Positions 8,845 to 16,572 of a stretch of 64,000 bases of DNA are shown piece by piece (position 1 is the first letter of the stretch; the number at the start of each line of letters is the position of its first letter). The stretch spans positions 1 through 64,000 of the forward strand of contig JBDSMH010000099.1 of assembly GCA_039915945.1 (NCBI GenBank), written 5' to 3'. The DNA is from DATLFA01 sp039915945 (lineage in GTDB: Bacteria; Actinomycetota; Acidimicrobiia; Acidimicrobiales; WLNW01). Both the position numbers and the translations under genes were made by a program. Under the pieces are notes generated by a model that saw only the letters and a program-made list of their open reading frames with translations, was not told the DNA's origin and did not search any database.

Positions 8845-9393
8845 GTGGCCTTCAAGGTCGGTACGAAAGTGGTTTACCCGTCGCACGGGATTGCCGAGAT
8901 CGTCGGTCGTGAGACCCGGGTCATCAACGGAAAAAAGTACCGCTACCTGGTGTTGTTCGTGCCGCAGCACGGCTGGGGCACCCTCGGGGGCATGCGGGTG
9001 CTGCTGCCCGAAGACCAGGCCGAGGCCGTCGGCGTGCGTTCGGCAATCTCCGGCGACGATGCGGGTGAGGTGCTCGATCTGCTCGCCGTCACCGATGCCC
9101 GGGTGCCGTCCAACTGGTCGCGCCGGTTCAAGAATCATCAAGAGAAGCTGAAGTCGGGTGATGTCTACGAGTGCGCCGAAGTCGTGCGCAACCTCGCCCG
9201 CCGCAAGCAAGACGCCTCGCTGTCTGCTGCCGAGACCTCGATGTACGCGCAAGCGCGCCACACGCTCGTGTCCGAATTGGCCGTCTCGTGGAGCGTCGAC
9301 GAAGTCGAAGCCGGACAGCGCATCGATGGTGCGCTCGGTCTGCCGTCGACCGACCGCGCACCGGTCTGGCGCCCTCTCGATCAGCTGAGCTGA
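8845..9393 (+). CDS. carD: CarD family transcriptional regulator
   Basis: A 182-residue protein with the CarD/TRCF RNA-polymerase-interacting domain at its start: FKVGTKVVYPSHGIAEI, then an INGKKYRYLVL strand and MRVLLPED. A helical DNA-binding part follows (SRRFKNHQEKLKSGD and ECAEVVRNLARR). CarD binds the beta subunit and stabilises the open promoter complex, mainly at rRNA and housekeeping promoters; it is essential in mycobacteria. The GTG at 8845 was chosen because GAGG sits 8 nt upstream; the TTG at 8839 would be too close to it. It is slightly longer at the C-terminus than the mycobacterial protein. Confidence 0.93.
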   Translation: MAFKVGTKVVYPSHGIAEIVGRETRVINGKKYRYLVLFVPQHGWGTLGGMRVLLPEDQAEAVGVRSAISGDDAGEVLDLLAVTDARVPSNWSRRFKNHQEKLKSGDVYECAEVVRNLARRKQDASLSAAETSMYAQARHTLVSELAVSWSVDEVEAGQRIDGALGLPSTDRAPVWRPLDQLS

Positions 9394-9426
9394 CCTCGCC
9401 GCCCCACGGCGCGCGAAGGCTGGGCG

Positions 9427-9432
9427 TACTGT
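9427..9432 (+). promoter_or_regulatory. -10 box of a leaderless promoter
   Basis: TACTGT 7 nt before the GTG at 9440, the apparent original start of the decayed SRPBCC gene. The promoter may have outlived the gene. Confidence 0.35.
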
Positions 9433-9439
9433 CGACCGC

Positions 9440-9812
9440 GTGGTGCGCCCGTCGTGGTCGAGTACCGCGGATGCCATCGGACAAGTCCGCGGCGCGTGTG
9501 AGACGCCATCGGCGATGTCGATCAGATGGGCCTGTGGGGTTGGTTGCACGAGTTACGGACCGAGGGCCCGAGCATGGTCACCGGTTCGATCCTCCACGGT
9601 GTGGTCGTACCCCCGCCGGCGACGCGCATCTACGACTCAAGCGTGAAGGGTCGGGCACCGAGATCACCGCCACGTGGACGCTCGAGATGATGCAGCCGGC
9701 GATGCGTTTCGCTGCCCGCGTCATGCCGGGCGTCATGCGATGGGGCCACGATCGAGTTGTCGACGCGACGGCCGATGCGCTCGGCAAGCATCTGCAGGAG
9801 CGGTCCGGGTAA
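9440..9812 (+). pseudogene. Decayed SRPBCC (polyketide cyclase/START-like) gene
   Basis: No single frame covers this region, but pieces of an SRPBCC-type protein appear in two frames. One frame gives DAIGDVDQMGLWGWLHELR then GSILHGVVVPPP (about 9495-9605). Another gives GDAHLRLKREGSGTEITATW then MRFAARVMPGVM...ADALGKHLQ (about 9618-9812), the typical C-terminal strand and helix. The middle of the domain is too short, so there is at least one frameshift and an internal deletion. A short duplication (DAIGQV and DAIGDV) occurs near the start. Sequencing error could explain a shift but not the missing middle. Confidence 0.5.
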
Positions 9813-9917
9813 TCCGATCAGTTGAAGCGGCAGAGCGTCATCGCAACCGCAAGTGCGACCATGTCCCACGCAAGCGAATGCACGTGTCTGGGCTCGTCGC
9901 TCATCGGGTGGGGTAGA

Positions 9918-11003
9918 TCAACTCGAGAGTCGTTGATCGACGCGGGGCATGACGTCGTGGGCGAGCAACTCGAGCGAGCGTCGGTAGGCGTCGGGTGTTT
10001 CGCCGTAGTCGTACTTGTTCACCACGAGTGTGCCGAAGCCGCCGAGCACCTCGTGCGTCTCGAGGATCTTTTCGGTAACCGTCGCCGGTGAGCCGACCAT
10101 CCAGAGATTGTCGATGAGATAGTCGATGTCGACGTCTTCGTCTGCGACCGCGGTGTCGTGCTTGACGAATTGCAGCCAGTCGAAGGCCTTGAGCAACGGA
10201 AGGTTCTGTTCGAGCCACATCCCGGCCCAATGACTCGACCGTACCCATGCTTTTGCTTCGGCATCGGTGTCCGCGACGAACACGTCGCGGATGACTCGCC
10301 AGTCTTGGCGATCACAGCCGCGTCCGGCCGATGCTGCGCCCTCTTCCATGACGTTCCAGTGATCGCGAAGGTACGACGCATTGAATGTGAGGCTCAACGG
10401 GATGAATCCCTGTTCGCCCGCGTAGCGGATGCTGTCACTGCGAGGCGACAGCCCGGCGACCGCGATGGGTGGATGGGGCCGTTGGTACGGCTGCATGTGC
10501 GAATGAAACGAGAGGAAGGGCGCGGGGTTCGCGACGGTCCAATGCTTGCCTTCGTAGGTCCACTCGTGCTGCGGGTCATCCCACAACCGCAACATGATCT
10601 CGATCGCGTCGCGCATCATGTCGCGCTGCTGCCCGGCCATCGCGTCGACACCGAGCAGTGCGAAGTCAGTCGCGATCGAGCCGGCGGCGATGCCGCAGAT
10701 GAAGCGGCCTCGGGCCATGTGATCGAGTTGCGCGATGCGCAGCGCCAGCGCAGCAGGATGGTAGAAGGGCACTACGTACGCGCCCGCGCACAACGTGATC
10801 TGTTCGGTGCGGGGGATGGCCTGCGCGAGGATCAGGTCGCACGCGGGATACGGCTCCCACGGCGCGGTCAAATGTTCGCCGACCCATACCTCGGAGAACC
10901 CGGCTTGGTCGCACCATTCGATGATGCGGAGGTCTTGCTCGATACCGTCGGCGACCTCTCGCTGCGGTGGGTGTGACGGCTGCATGAACATCCCGTAGCG
11001 CAT
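9918..11003 (-). CDS. LLM-class flavin-dependent oxidoreductase
   Basis: A 361-residue luciferase-like barrel with MRYGMFMQPSHPP start, GFSEVWVGEHLTAPWEPY, LDHMARGRFICGIAAGS and the PHPPIAVAG segment typical of the family. The ATG at 11003 follows AGGGGG. The same frame is open for 50 more codons upstream, but that part overlaps the divergent gene and is not family-like. It is a single gene, convergent with the decayed SRPBCC gene. The LxxGVDAMAGQQRDMMRDA region suggests the long-chain alkane or aromatic monooxygenase branch, but cofactor and substrate are undetermined. Confidence 0.87.
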   Translation of the reverse strand: MRYGMFMQPSHPPQREVADGIEQDLRIIEWCDQAGFSEVWVGEHLTAPWEPYPACDLILAQAIPRTEQITLCAGAYVVPFYHPAALALRIAQLDHMARGRFICGIAAGSIATDFALLGVDAMAGQQRDMMRDAIEIMLRLWDDPQHEWTYEGKHWTVANPAPFLSFHSHMQPYQRPHPPIAVAGLSPRSDSIRYAGEQGFIPLSLTFNASYLRDHWNVMEEGAASAGRGCDRQDWRVIRDVFVADTDAEAKAWVRSSHWAGMWLEQNLPLLKAFDWLQFVKHDTAVADEDVDIDYLIDNLWMVGSPATVTEKILETHEVLGGFGTLVVNKYDYGETPDAYRRSLELLAHDVMPRVDQRLSS

Positions 11004-11028
11004 CGATCTGACCCCCTGGGGCGAAGAG

Positions 11029-11034
11029 TAGCTT
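11029..11034 (+). promoter_or_regulatory. -10 box of a leaderless promoter
   Basis: TAGCTT 6 nt before the ATG of the YjbR-like gene; there is no room for a ribosome binding site. Confidence 0.45.
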
Positions 11035-11040
11035 TTCGCG

Positions 11041-11415
11041 ATGCCCCGCGGACGAGCGCCCGATCCGGTGCAACGCCTGCGCGAGATCTGCATGGCGTTG
11101 CCCGAGATGCAAGAACGACTGAGCCACGGAGAGCCCACCTGGTTCGTGCGGGGCAAGAAGACCGTCGCCTCGCTCGACGATCATCACCATGGCGCCGACC
11201 ACTTGGCGTTCTGGTGTCCCGCTCCGCCCGGGGTGCAGCGAGAGATGGTCGAGCAAGAGCCGCGGCGCTTCTTCAGCCCGCCCTATGTCGGGGGACGCGG
11301 TTGGCTGGGCGTCCGCATCGACAATGGCCCCGACTGGGACGAGGTCGCGCAGATCATCGAAGACGCGTACCGAATGGTCGCTCCCAAAAAGCTGATCGCG
11401 CTGCTCGACGAGTGA
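11041..11415 (+). CDS. MmcQ/YjbR family protein
   Basis: A 124-residue protein of the MmcQ/YjbR (CyaY-like fold) family, seen in LREICMALPEMQERLSHGEPTWFVRGKK (as separated motifs), the FWCPAPPGVQ strand, YVGGRGWLGVRID and the C-terminal ...IIEDAYRMVAPKKLIALLDE helix. The fold resembles double-wing DNA-binding proteins, but no member has a firm biochemical role. It is probably leaderless. It is divergent from the luciferase-like gene and convergent with the cytochrome. Confidence 0.82.
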   Translation: MPRGRAPDPVQRLREICMALPEMQERLSHGEPTWFVRGKKTVASLDDHHHGADHLAFWCPAPPGVQREMVEQEPRRFFSPPYVGGRGWLGVRIDNGPDWDEVAQIIEDAYRMVAPKKLIALLDE

Positions 11416-11442
11416 GACTTCGTACGTCTGAGCCGATCCTCG

Positions 11443-11847
11443 CTACCCGCCGGTGGTGGTTGCGGGTTTCGCCGCGAGGCTTTCGATATAGGCGACGAGC
11501 GCGATGACATCTTCGTTGCTCAGTTGGACGGCCGGCATCGCAATCGAATAGCCGGCCACCTTCTTCGCCGCTGGCGATCGAATCGATTCGGTGAGATATG
11601 CGGTGTCGGCTACGACCGTGGTGCCGTCGTCGAGCTTCACCGTCGAGCCGGCCACGCCGGTCCATGTCGGGCCGAGGCCACGTATCGACGTCGCGCCGTG
11701 GCAACTCGTGCAGCCGGCTCGCATCGCGACGGCCTTGCCCCGCTCGGCCGGTGTCGCCGTGGTTTCACCGCTGCACGACGCGCCTGCTCCGGCGATCACG
11801 ATCGCGGCGAGAACCATTGCGGGAAGCGAACGCCAACGCTGGGTCAT
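11443..11847 (-). CDS. Class I c-type cytochrome, membrane-anchored
   Basis: A 134-residue exported mono-haem cytochrome c. A hydrophobic signal ends near AGASCSG, a possible lipobox, so the protein may be lipid-anchored outside the membrane. The haem motif CTSCH is at about residues 45-49, a GLGPTWTGVAG loop follows, and IAMPAVQLSNEDVIALVAYI near the C-terminus supplies the axial Met. It resembles the small cytochromes of aa3/cbb3 respiratory chains. Its start overlaps the stop of the upstream SnoaL-like gene (ATGA). The redox partner is unknown; no oxidase genes are nearby. Confidence 0.88.
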   Translation of the reverse strand: MTQRWRSLPAMVLAAIVIAGAGASCSGETTATPAERGKAVAMRAGCTSCHGATSIRGLGPTWTGVAGSTVKLDDGTTVVADTAYLTESIRSPAAKKVAGYSIAMPAVQLSNEDVIALVAYIESLAAKPATTTGG

Positions 11848-12251
11848 GCAGACGCAGTCCCGCCGTCACCCAGGAGCGCGAGGTTGGCGCTGTCGAAGTA
11901 CTCCCGCCAAGAACTGATTTTGCCGTCGCGGAATTCGGTGACGCCGACGACGGGGAGGGGGCCGATGCGCGACCCGTCACGGCGCACTAACCAGTCGACC
12001 CGTTCCGTGCAGACGACGTCGCCGGCCACGACGACGTGGCGGAAATCGACGTCGATGCCAGTGAATCCCATGGCCTCCATCGACTGGAGCATCTGGGCCG
12101 CTTCCTCGGGCCCCGTGGTCGTGGGAAGGCCGGTTTGCTCCCACACACAATCGTCAGCGAAGTGCTCACGCGTCGCCGCTTGTGCCGCATCGATGCTCTC
12201 GCCCCACGCCTTCAGTACCACGCGGAGCACGTCTTCGTTCTTGCTGACCAT
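11844..12251 (-). CDS. SnoaL-like/limonene-epoxide hydrolase family protein
   Basis: A 135-residue NTF2-fold protein close to the limonene-1,2-epoxide hydrolase/SnoaL group: VLKAWGESIDAA, the DDCVWEQTG strand, DFRHVVVAGDVVCTERVDW, then VTEFRDGKISSWREYFD. Members are epoxide hydrolases, cyclases or isomerases of small hydrophobic substrates. The ATG at 12251 follows GAGGGC; the upstream extension of the frame is antisense to another gene and was rejected. It is coupled to the cytochrome gene by a 4-nt overlap, an odd pairing without an obvious pathway link. Confidence 0.8.
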   Translation of the reverse strand: MVSKNEDVLRVVLKAWGESIDAAQAATREHFADDCVWEQTGLPTTTGPEEAAQMLQSMEAMGFTGIDVDFRHVVVAGDVVCTERVDWLVRRDGSRIGPLPVVGVTEFRDGKISSWREYFDSANLALLGDGGTASA

Positions 12252-12332
12252 GTTGCCCTCCGGGTTTGCCGAAGCAGAGTAACCCGCAGCGTCCGTCGTA
12301 GAGTGCGAGCGGACAGGGGACGAGGGGGAGCG

Positions 12333-12755
12333 ATGGATCCACAGAAGGTGTTGGCCTTGTGCCACGAGCACGCCGAGGCCGAGGCGGCATACGACGTCGA
12401 TCGGGTGTTGGCGACGCTCGTCGCCGAACCACGGTTCGAGTTCTTCCCCCTGCGCAAACACATCACCGGTCGGGCGCCGATCGAGAAGTTCTACCGGGAG
12501 CAGTATCCCCAATTCGGTCCGCTGGTGGCGGGCTACGAAGTGATCGGCGAATGGACCAACGAAATTGCCGCCCTGCAGGAGTACACGATCGATGTCGACG
12601 ATGTCGACGGTTCGACCAGTCGCTACTACGTCATCTCGATGATGCCGGGCGATGACGCGACCGGGTTGTTGTCGGGCGAGCGGCTGTATTGCGACGAAGG
12701 GTTCGTGCGGGCACTGCTCGGCCCGTTGTTCGATCTGCTCGAACCAATCGACTGA
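12333..12755 (+). CDS. SnoaL-like (NTF2-fold) protein
   Basis: A 140-residue NTF2-like domain protein: a helical N-terminus (ALCHEHAEAEAAYDVDRVL), the FEFFPLRKHITGRAPIEKFYRE strand-helix unit, and a C-terminal FVRALLGPLFD helix. The ATG at 12333 follows GAGGGGGAG, and a TAGAGT -10 box lies at 12299-12304. It is divergent from the other SnoaL-like gene; the two share only the fold. No catalytic Asp/His set can be assigned, so function is unknown. Confidence 0.75.
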   Translation: MDPQKVLALCHEHAEAEAAYDVDRVLATLVAEPRFEFFPLRKHITGRAPIEKFYREQYPQFGPLVAGYEVIGEWTNEIAALQEYTIDVDDVDGSTSRYYVISMMPGDDATGLLSGERLYCDEGFVRALLGPLFDLLEPID

Positions 12756-12765
12756 GAAAGTGGGG

Positions 12766-13572
12766 CTATTCGCTCGTCGGCCCGGTGAAGTTCGGCGCTC
12801 GCTTCTCACGGTGTGCGGCGAGCCCTTCGGCGGCGTCGGGGCCCCCGAGTCCGTAGAACTCATACGCGAGTGAGGCGTCGAACGCGGGAGCCATCGCGCG
12901 ATACCAATGGTTGAGTGTGTGCTTGGTCCACCGCAACGCCGACTGCGCGCCGTGGGAAAGGTCGATGGCGATCTGCAACGCGGTCTCGCGTACCTTGTCG
13001 TCATCGACGCACAGCGACACAAGGCCGATGCGTTCGGCTTCTTCGCCGGTCATCGACTCACAGGTGAGCAGGTAGTACTTCGACTTGGCCATGCCCACGA
13101 GCAGCGGCCAGCAGATGGCCGCGTGGTCGCCCGCTGCTACGCCGAGCCGGGTGTGCCCATCGATGATGCGCGCTTTGCGTCCGGCGACGGAGATGTCGGC
13201 GAGTAATCCCGCGGCCAATCCTGCACCGACGGCCGGGCCGTGCAGCGCGGAGATGATCGGCTTGGAGCAATTGATCACGTTGAGCACGAGGTCACGCGCT
13301 TCGCGCAGCACGCGGGTACGCACCGCGAAATCGTTCGTCACGCCATCGATGAGATCGAAGCTGCCGCCGGCCGAAAATGCTTTTCCCGCGCCGGTGAGCA
13401 ACGCCACCTTGGTATCGGGGTCGCGGTCGACGACGAGCCAGACATCGGCGAGTTCGGCGTGGGCCTCCGGACCGACAGCGTTGAGGTTCGGGGCGTTGAG
13501 GATGATCTCGAGCACGTGTTCTGCGGGGTGCGCGAACTCGAGATGCGGAAACGGTGAGTAACGGTCATCCAT
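12766..13572 (-). CDS. Enoyl-CoA hydratase/isomerase (crotonase) family
   Basis: A 268-residue crotonase-fold protein: LTGAGKAFSAGGSFD (first oxyanion loop), KPIISALHGPAVGAGLAAGLLADISVA (second, read as shorter motifs) and DGHTRLGVAAGDHAAICWPLLVG. These enzymes hydrate, isomerise or cleave acyl-CoA thioesters. The position that carries the second catalytic Glu in true hydratases reads AAGDHAA, so the reaction may differ. The start is leaderless: TAGGCT lies 6 nt before the ATG. It ends 11 nt from the convergent SnoaL-like gene. Confidence 0.87.
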   Translation of the reverse strand: MDDRYSPFPHLEFAHPAEHVLEIILNAPNLNAVGPEAHAELADVWLVVDRDPDTKVALLTGAGKAFSAGGSFDLIDGVTNDFAVRTRVLREARDLVLNVINCSKPIISALHGPAVGAGLAAGLLADISVAGRKARIIDGHTRLGVAAGDHAAICWPLLVGMAKSKYYLLTCESMTGEEAERIGLVSLCVDDDKVRETALQIAIDLSHGAQSALRWTKHTLNHWYRAMAPAFDASLAYEFYGLGGPDAAEGLAAHREKRAPNFTGPTSE

Positions 13573-13578
13573 GTCGCG

Positions 13579-13584
13579 AGCCTA
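13579..13584 (-). promoter_or_regulatory. -10 box of a leaderless promoter
   Basis: TAGGCT on the minus strand, 6 nt before the crotonase ATG at 13572. Confidence 0.45.
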
Positions 13585-13619
13585 AGCCGTCGTGGGAGGC
13601 CGTGATGGAGTCCGCGTCA

Positions 13620-13625
13620 TAGGAT
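13620..13625 (+). promoter_or_regulatory. -10 box of a leaderless promoter
   Basis: TAGGAT 7 nt before the ATG at 13633. It overlaps the alternative ATG at 13624, which argues that translation starts at 13633. Confidence 0.45.
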
Positions 13626-13632
13626 GCCGTCG

Positions 13633-14955
13633 ATGGAGTCACCGCCACCGCAGATGATCGAATGGATCGAGCGTACGACCGGGGGTCGCGTGATCCATTG
13701 CGAGCGACAGCCTCGGTGGCGCCCCGCGTGGTTCGTCGACGTCGAGCGCGATGGCGACATTCTGCCGATCTACTTTCGGGGCGACCGTGGCTCGTTGGAT
13801 CACGGTGTGTACACGCTCGAACACGAGCTCCGCGTGCTGGAGGTGCTCGAAGCGCATGAGATCGCGGTGCCCCACGTCTACGGGTTTTGTCCCGAGCCGC
13901 GTGGCATCGTCATGGCGCGCTCTCCCGGCCGCGCCAATCTGCTCACCGTCGACGATCCTCGCGAACGCGCCGAGATCTTGAACGACTACATGACGTGGCT
14001 TGGCCGCATCCATCGCATCGGCACGCGGCCGTTCGAGGCCGCCGGGCTCTCGATGGCCGACAGCCCCTTGATCATGGCCGACTTCGACCGCTGGGAAGCG
14101 ACCTACCGAGCGAAGAAGGCCCGGCCCGAGCCGTTCCTCGAGTTCGCCATCGGGTGGCTACGACGCGATCCGCCGGCGCGCCACGCGGAGCCGACACTGG
14201 CCGTCGGCGATTCGGGACAGTTCCTCTTCGAAGACGGCCGCGTGAGCGCGGTCATCGATCTCGAATTGGCGTTCCTCGGCGATCCCCTGCACGACCTCGC
14301 GTGCATGCGGCTGCGCGACCTGGCCGAGCCTCTCGGGCCGCTGGCGCCCGCGTTCGAGCACTACGAGGCCGAGATGGGCACGCCGATCGACCGTGCGGCC
14401 CTCGACTTTCACACGGTTCGGTTCGCGGTCTGCACGCCCATGTCGGTTTCGCATGTGCTCGCAGAGCCACCGGGCGACATCGATCTCGTGCGCTACCTCG
14501 TGTGGTACGTGCAGTTCTCTCGCGTCGCGCTCGAGATCATGGCCGGCCTCGAGGGCATCACGCTCGATGCGCCGACCGCTGCCCCCGTCGCCGCGCCGCG
14601 CTTTGTCGAAGGGTTCGCCATGCTCGACGCCGCGCTGGCCGACATCGCGCCGGAAGATCCGCAACAACAATTCAGGCTCGACGTGGCGCAACGACTGAGT
14701 GTGTTTCTCCGTTGTGTCAACGAGATCGGTCCTCAGATCGAGAGTGATGATCTCGACGACGCGGCGCAGTTGCTCGGTACGCGGCCGGCATCGTGGCGTG
14801 AATGTGACGTAGCGCTCGAGGCATTCGTGGCGAAAGCCGATGGTGCTTGCGATGCCGAGTTGATCCGGTATTTCCACCGGCGCATGACCCGGTGGCAGCG
14901 GCTCGTGGAGATCGGCATGCGCAATCGCACCTACTCAGCCCAGCCTCTGGGTTGA
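13633..14955 (+). CDS. Phosphotransferase family protein with altered catalytic loop
   Basis: A 440-residue protein with the aminoglycoside-phosphotransferase/choline-kinase fold, as in ACAD10/11-like kinases: EHELRVLEVLEAHEIAVPHVY, IVMARSPGR, LGRIHRIG, and a C-terminal VIDLELAFLGDPLHDLACMR that keeps the metal-binding Asp. The catalytic loop, normally HGDxxxxN, reads VGDSGQF, so the His and Asn are replaced. The residues usually needed for phosphoryl transfer are therefore partly missing. The ATG at 13633 fits the TAGGAT box; an ATG at 13624 is in frame. Its 3' end overlaps the convergent aminotransferase by 21 nt. Confidence 0.82.
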   Translation: MESPPPQMIEWIERTTGGRVIHCERQPRWRPAWFVDVERDGDILPIYFRGDRGSLDHGVYTLEHELRVLEVLEAHEIAVPHVYGFCPEPRGIVMARSPGRANLLTVDDPRERAEILNDYMTWLGRIHRIGTRPFEAAGLSMADSPLIMADFDRWEATYRAKKARPEPFLEFAIGWLRRDPPARHAEPTLAVGDSGQFLFEDGRVSAVIDLELAFLGDPLHDLACMRLRDLAEPLGPLAPAFEHYEAEMGTPIDRAALDFHTVRFAVCTPMSVSHVLAEPPGDIDLVRYLVWYVQFSRVALEIMAGLEGITLDAPTAAPVAAPRFVEGFAMLDAALADIAPEDPQQQFRLDVAQRLSVFLRCVNEIGPQIESDDLDDAAQLLGTRPASWRECDVALEAFVAKADGACDAELIRYFHRRMTRWQRLVEIGMRNRTYSAQPLG

Positions 14956-16143
14956 ACCACGGGCGATCGACTCGATCAGTTCTGCACTGCGGTCGATCTC
15001 GTCGTCCGTGTTGTAGTAGTGCACCGAGGCCCGCACCATCGATCCGATGCCGCGCTGTGTCATGTCGAGCAATGTGGATGCGAGATGAGTGACGTTCACG
15101 GCAATGCTGCCGCGCGCGAGGGCGCTCTTCACCTGGGCGGCGTCGACGTCGCGAACGTCGAAGGTGACGATGCCGCACTGCACCTCGCCCTTGTCGCGCA
15201 CCGTGACGCCGTCGATTTCGGCAAGGTGACCACGTAGGCGCGACGCGAGTTGTGAGATGCGCGCCCACGATGCATCGATGCCGATATCGAGCGCGTAGCG
15301 GATGGCGACGCCCAGACCGATCTTTGCGGCGACGCTGCTTTCGTAGTTTTCGAAGCGGCGGGCGTCAGGGCGTACGTCATAGTTGGAGGCAGCGGTCCAC
15401 GTCGCCGAGTGCAAATCGATCTTGTCCGGTTGACCGACGCCTGATCCGGCTTTCGCGAACAGCGCGCCCGTGCCCCGTGGCGCGCGCAAGTACTTGCGGC
15501 CGGTGAAGCTGAGGAAGTCACAACCGATGGCGCCGACATCGATCGGCAGTTGGCCGACCGATTGACAGGCGTCGAGCAGATAGAGGACGCCTCTTTCGTT
15601 CGCGATCGCCCCGATTGCCTCGGCCGGGTTGACGAGCCCACCGTTGGTGGGCACGTGAGTGATCGCGATCAGTCGGATGCGATCCGTCATCATCGCGGAC
15701 GCCTGCGCCACGTCGATCTGCCCATGGTGGTCGTCAGGGACGACATCGATGACGACTCGGACGCGCTGCGCCAGTCTGAGGAACTCGAGGTAGTTGCTCG
15801 CGTACTCGGCGACACAGGTGAGGATGTGATCGCCGTCGCGGAACGGAATCGAGTGAAACGCCATCTGCCACGCGGTCGTCGCGCTCTCGGCCAACGCGAT
15901 TTCGCCACGAGTGGCGCCGACGAGCGCGGCACACGCGTCGTAGGTGTCCTCGACGGCCGCGAGTCGCTCGGTCTCGGCGATGTAGCCGCCAACCTCTTCC
16001 TCGCGACGGAGGTGGGCGACGACCGCATCGGTCACGGGTCGTGGGGGCAGTGAAGAACCCGCGTTGTCGAGGTGTATCCGCGCCGCGCAGCCGATGGTGT
16101 CGGCCCGTACGGCGGCGATGTCGATCGTGTTCGGGGCACTCAT
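14935..16143 (-). CDS. Class V aminotransferase (cysteine desulfurase-like)
   Basis: A 402-residue PLP enzyme of fold type I, class V: IHLDNAGSSLPP near the start, THVPTNGGLVNP, DACQSVGQLPIDV with the cofactor Asp, and SFTGRKYLRAPRG with the Schiff-base Lys near residue 218. It resembles CsdA/isopenicillin-epimerase-like proteins rather than housekeeping IscS, and no Fe-S assembly genes are nearby. The frame stays open about 800 nt upstream of the ATG at 16143, but that sequence is antisense to another gene. A TACGTT box lies 9 nt upstream. Amino-acid lyase, desulfurase or epimerase activity are all possible. Confidence 0.87.
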   Translation of the reverse strand: MSAPNTIDIAAVRADTIGCAARIHLDNAGSSLPPRPVTDAVVAHLRREEEVGGYIAETERLAAVEDTYDACAALVGATRGEIALAESATTAWQMAFHSIPFRDGDHILTCVAEYASNYLEFLRLAQRVRVVIDVVPDDHHGQIDVAQASAMMTDRIRLIAITHVPTNGGLVNPAEAIGAIANERGVLYLLDACQSVGQLPIDVGAIGCDFLSFTGRKYLRAPRGTGALFAKAGSGVGQPDKIDLHSATWTAASNYDVRPDARRFENYESSVAAKIGLGVAIRYALDIGIDASWARISQLASRLRGHLAEIDGVTVRDKGEVQCGIVTFDVRDVDAAQVKSALARGSIAVNVTHLASTLLDMTQRGIGSMVRASVHYYNTDDEIDRSAELIESIARGSTQRLG

Positions 16144-16149
16144 TGCGAC

Positions 16150-16545
16150 AGCAACGTAGTCCGGCTCGCCGGCGTGCCGCTCTTCACCACACCCGCCTTC
16201 GGCGCGATCGTACGCGGGTTCAGCCACAGCTATGACCTGGTCCCGCTGGGAACGCTGACCGCGCTCGACCAGGACGCGCCGCTGCGCCTCGCATCGCAGA
16301 TGACGGGGATCATCGATGCCGGGTTGCGTATCGCCGCGCCCGTGCTCGGCGCGCTGTTCATCCTCGAGGTCGGCTTCGCGCTCGCGTCGCGGGTCGTGCC
16401 ACAGGCGCACGTGGAGTTCGTCGGGTTGCCGGTGCGAACGCTCGTCACGTTGAGCACGTTCGGGGCGGCGCTGACGTTGTTCCCGTCGGCGATGTCGTAC
16501 TTTGCCGATCGCGGTGTCGAGTTCTCGCAGTCGCTGTTGCGTTGA
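16150..16545 (+). pseudogene. fliR: 3' half of flagellar export gene fliR
   Basis: The frame encodes the C-terminal half of FliR, the inner-membrane component of the flagellar type III export gate. GFSHSYDLVPLGTL, then a helix (AGLRIAAPVLGALFILEVGFAL, shown as short parts), ASRVVPQAHVEFVGLPVR and a last membrane segment ending with a charged tail match the family in order. FliR is about 250 residues; only about 125 remain. The N-terminal membrane helices are absent and their place is taken by the start region of the divergent aminotransferase. No other flagellar gene is in the window. This is most simply a gene remnant. Confidence 0.65.
16153..16158 (-). promoter_or_regulatory. -10 box, probable leaderless promoter
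   Basis: TACGTT on the minus strand, 9 nt before the aminotransferase ATG at 16143. It lies at the truncated edge of the fliR remnant. Confidence 0.35.
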
Positions 16546-16572
16546 CGCTGCGCGCGCGGCGACACTGAAGCC

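Noticed and set aside
12252..13022. N-terminal extension of the SnoaL-like frame at 11844
   Set aside because: It is antisense to another SnoaL-like gene and runs into the crotonase; the ATG at 12251 has a ribosome site.
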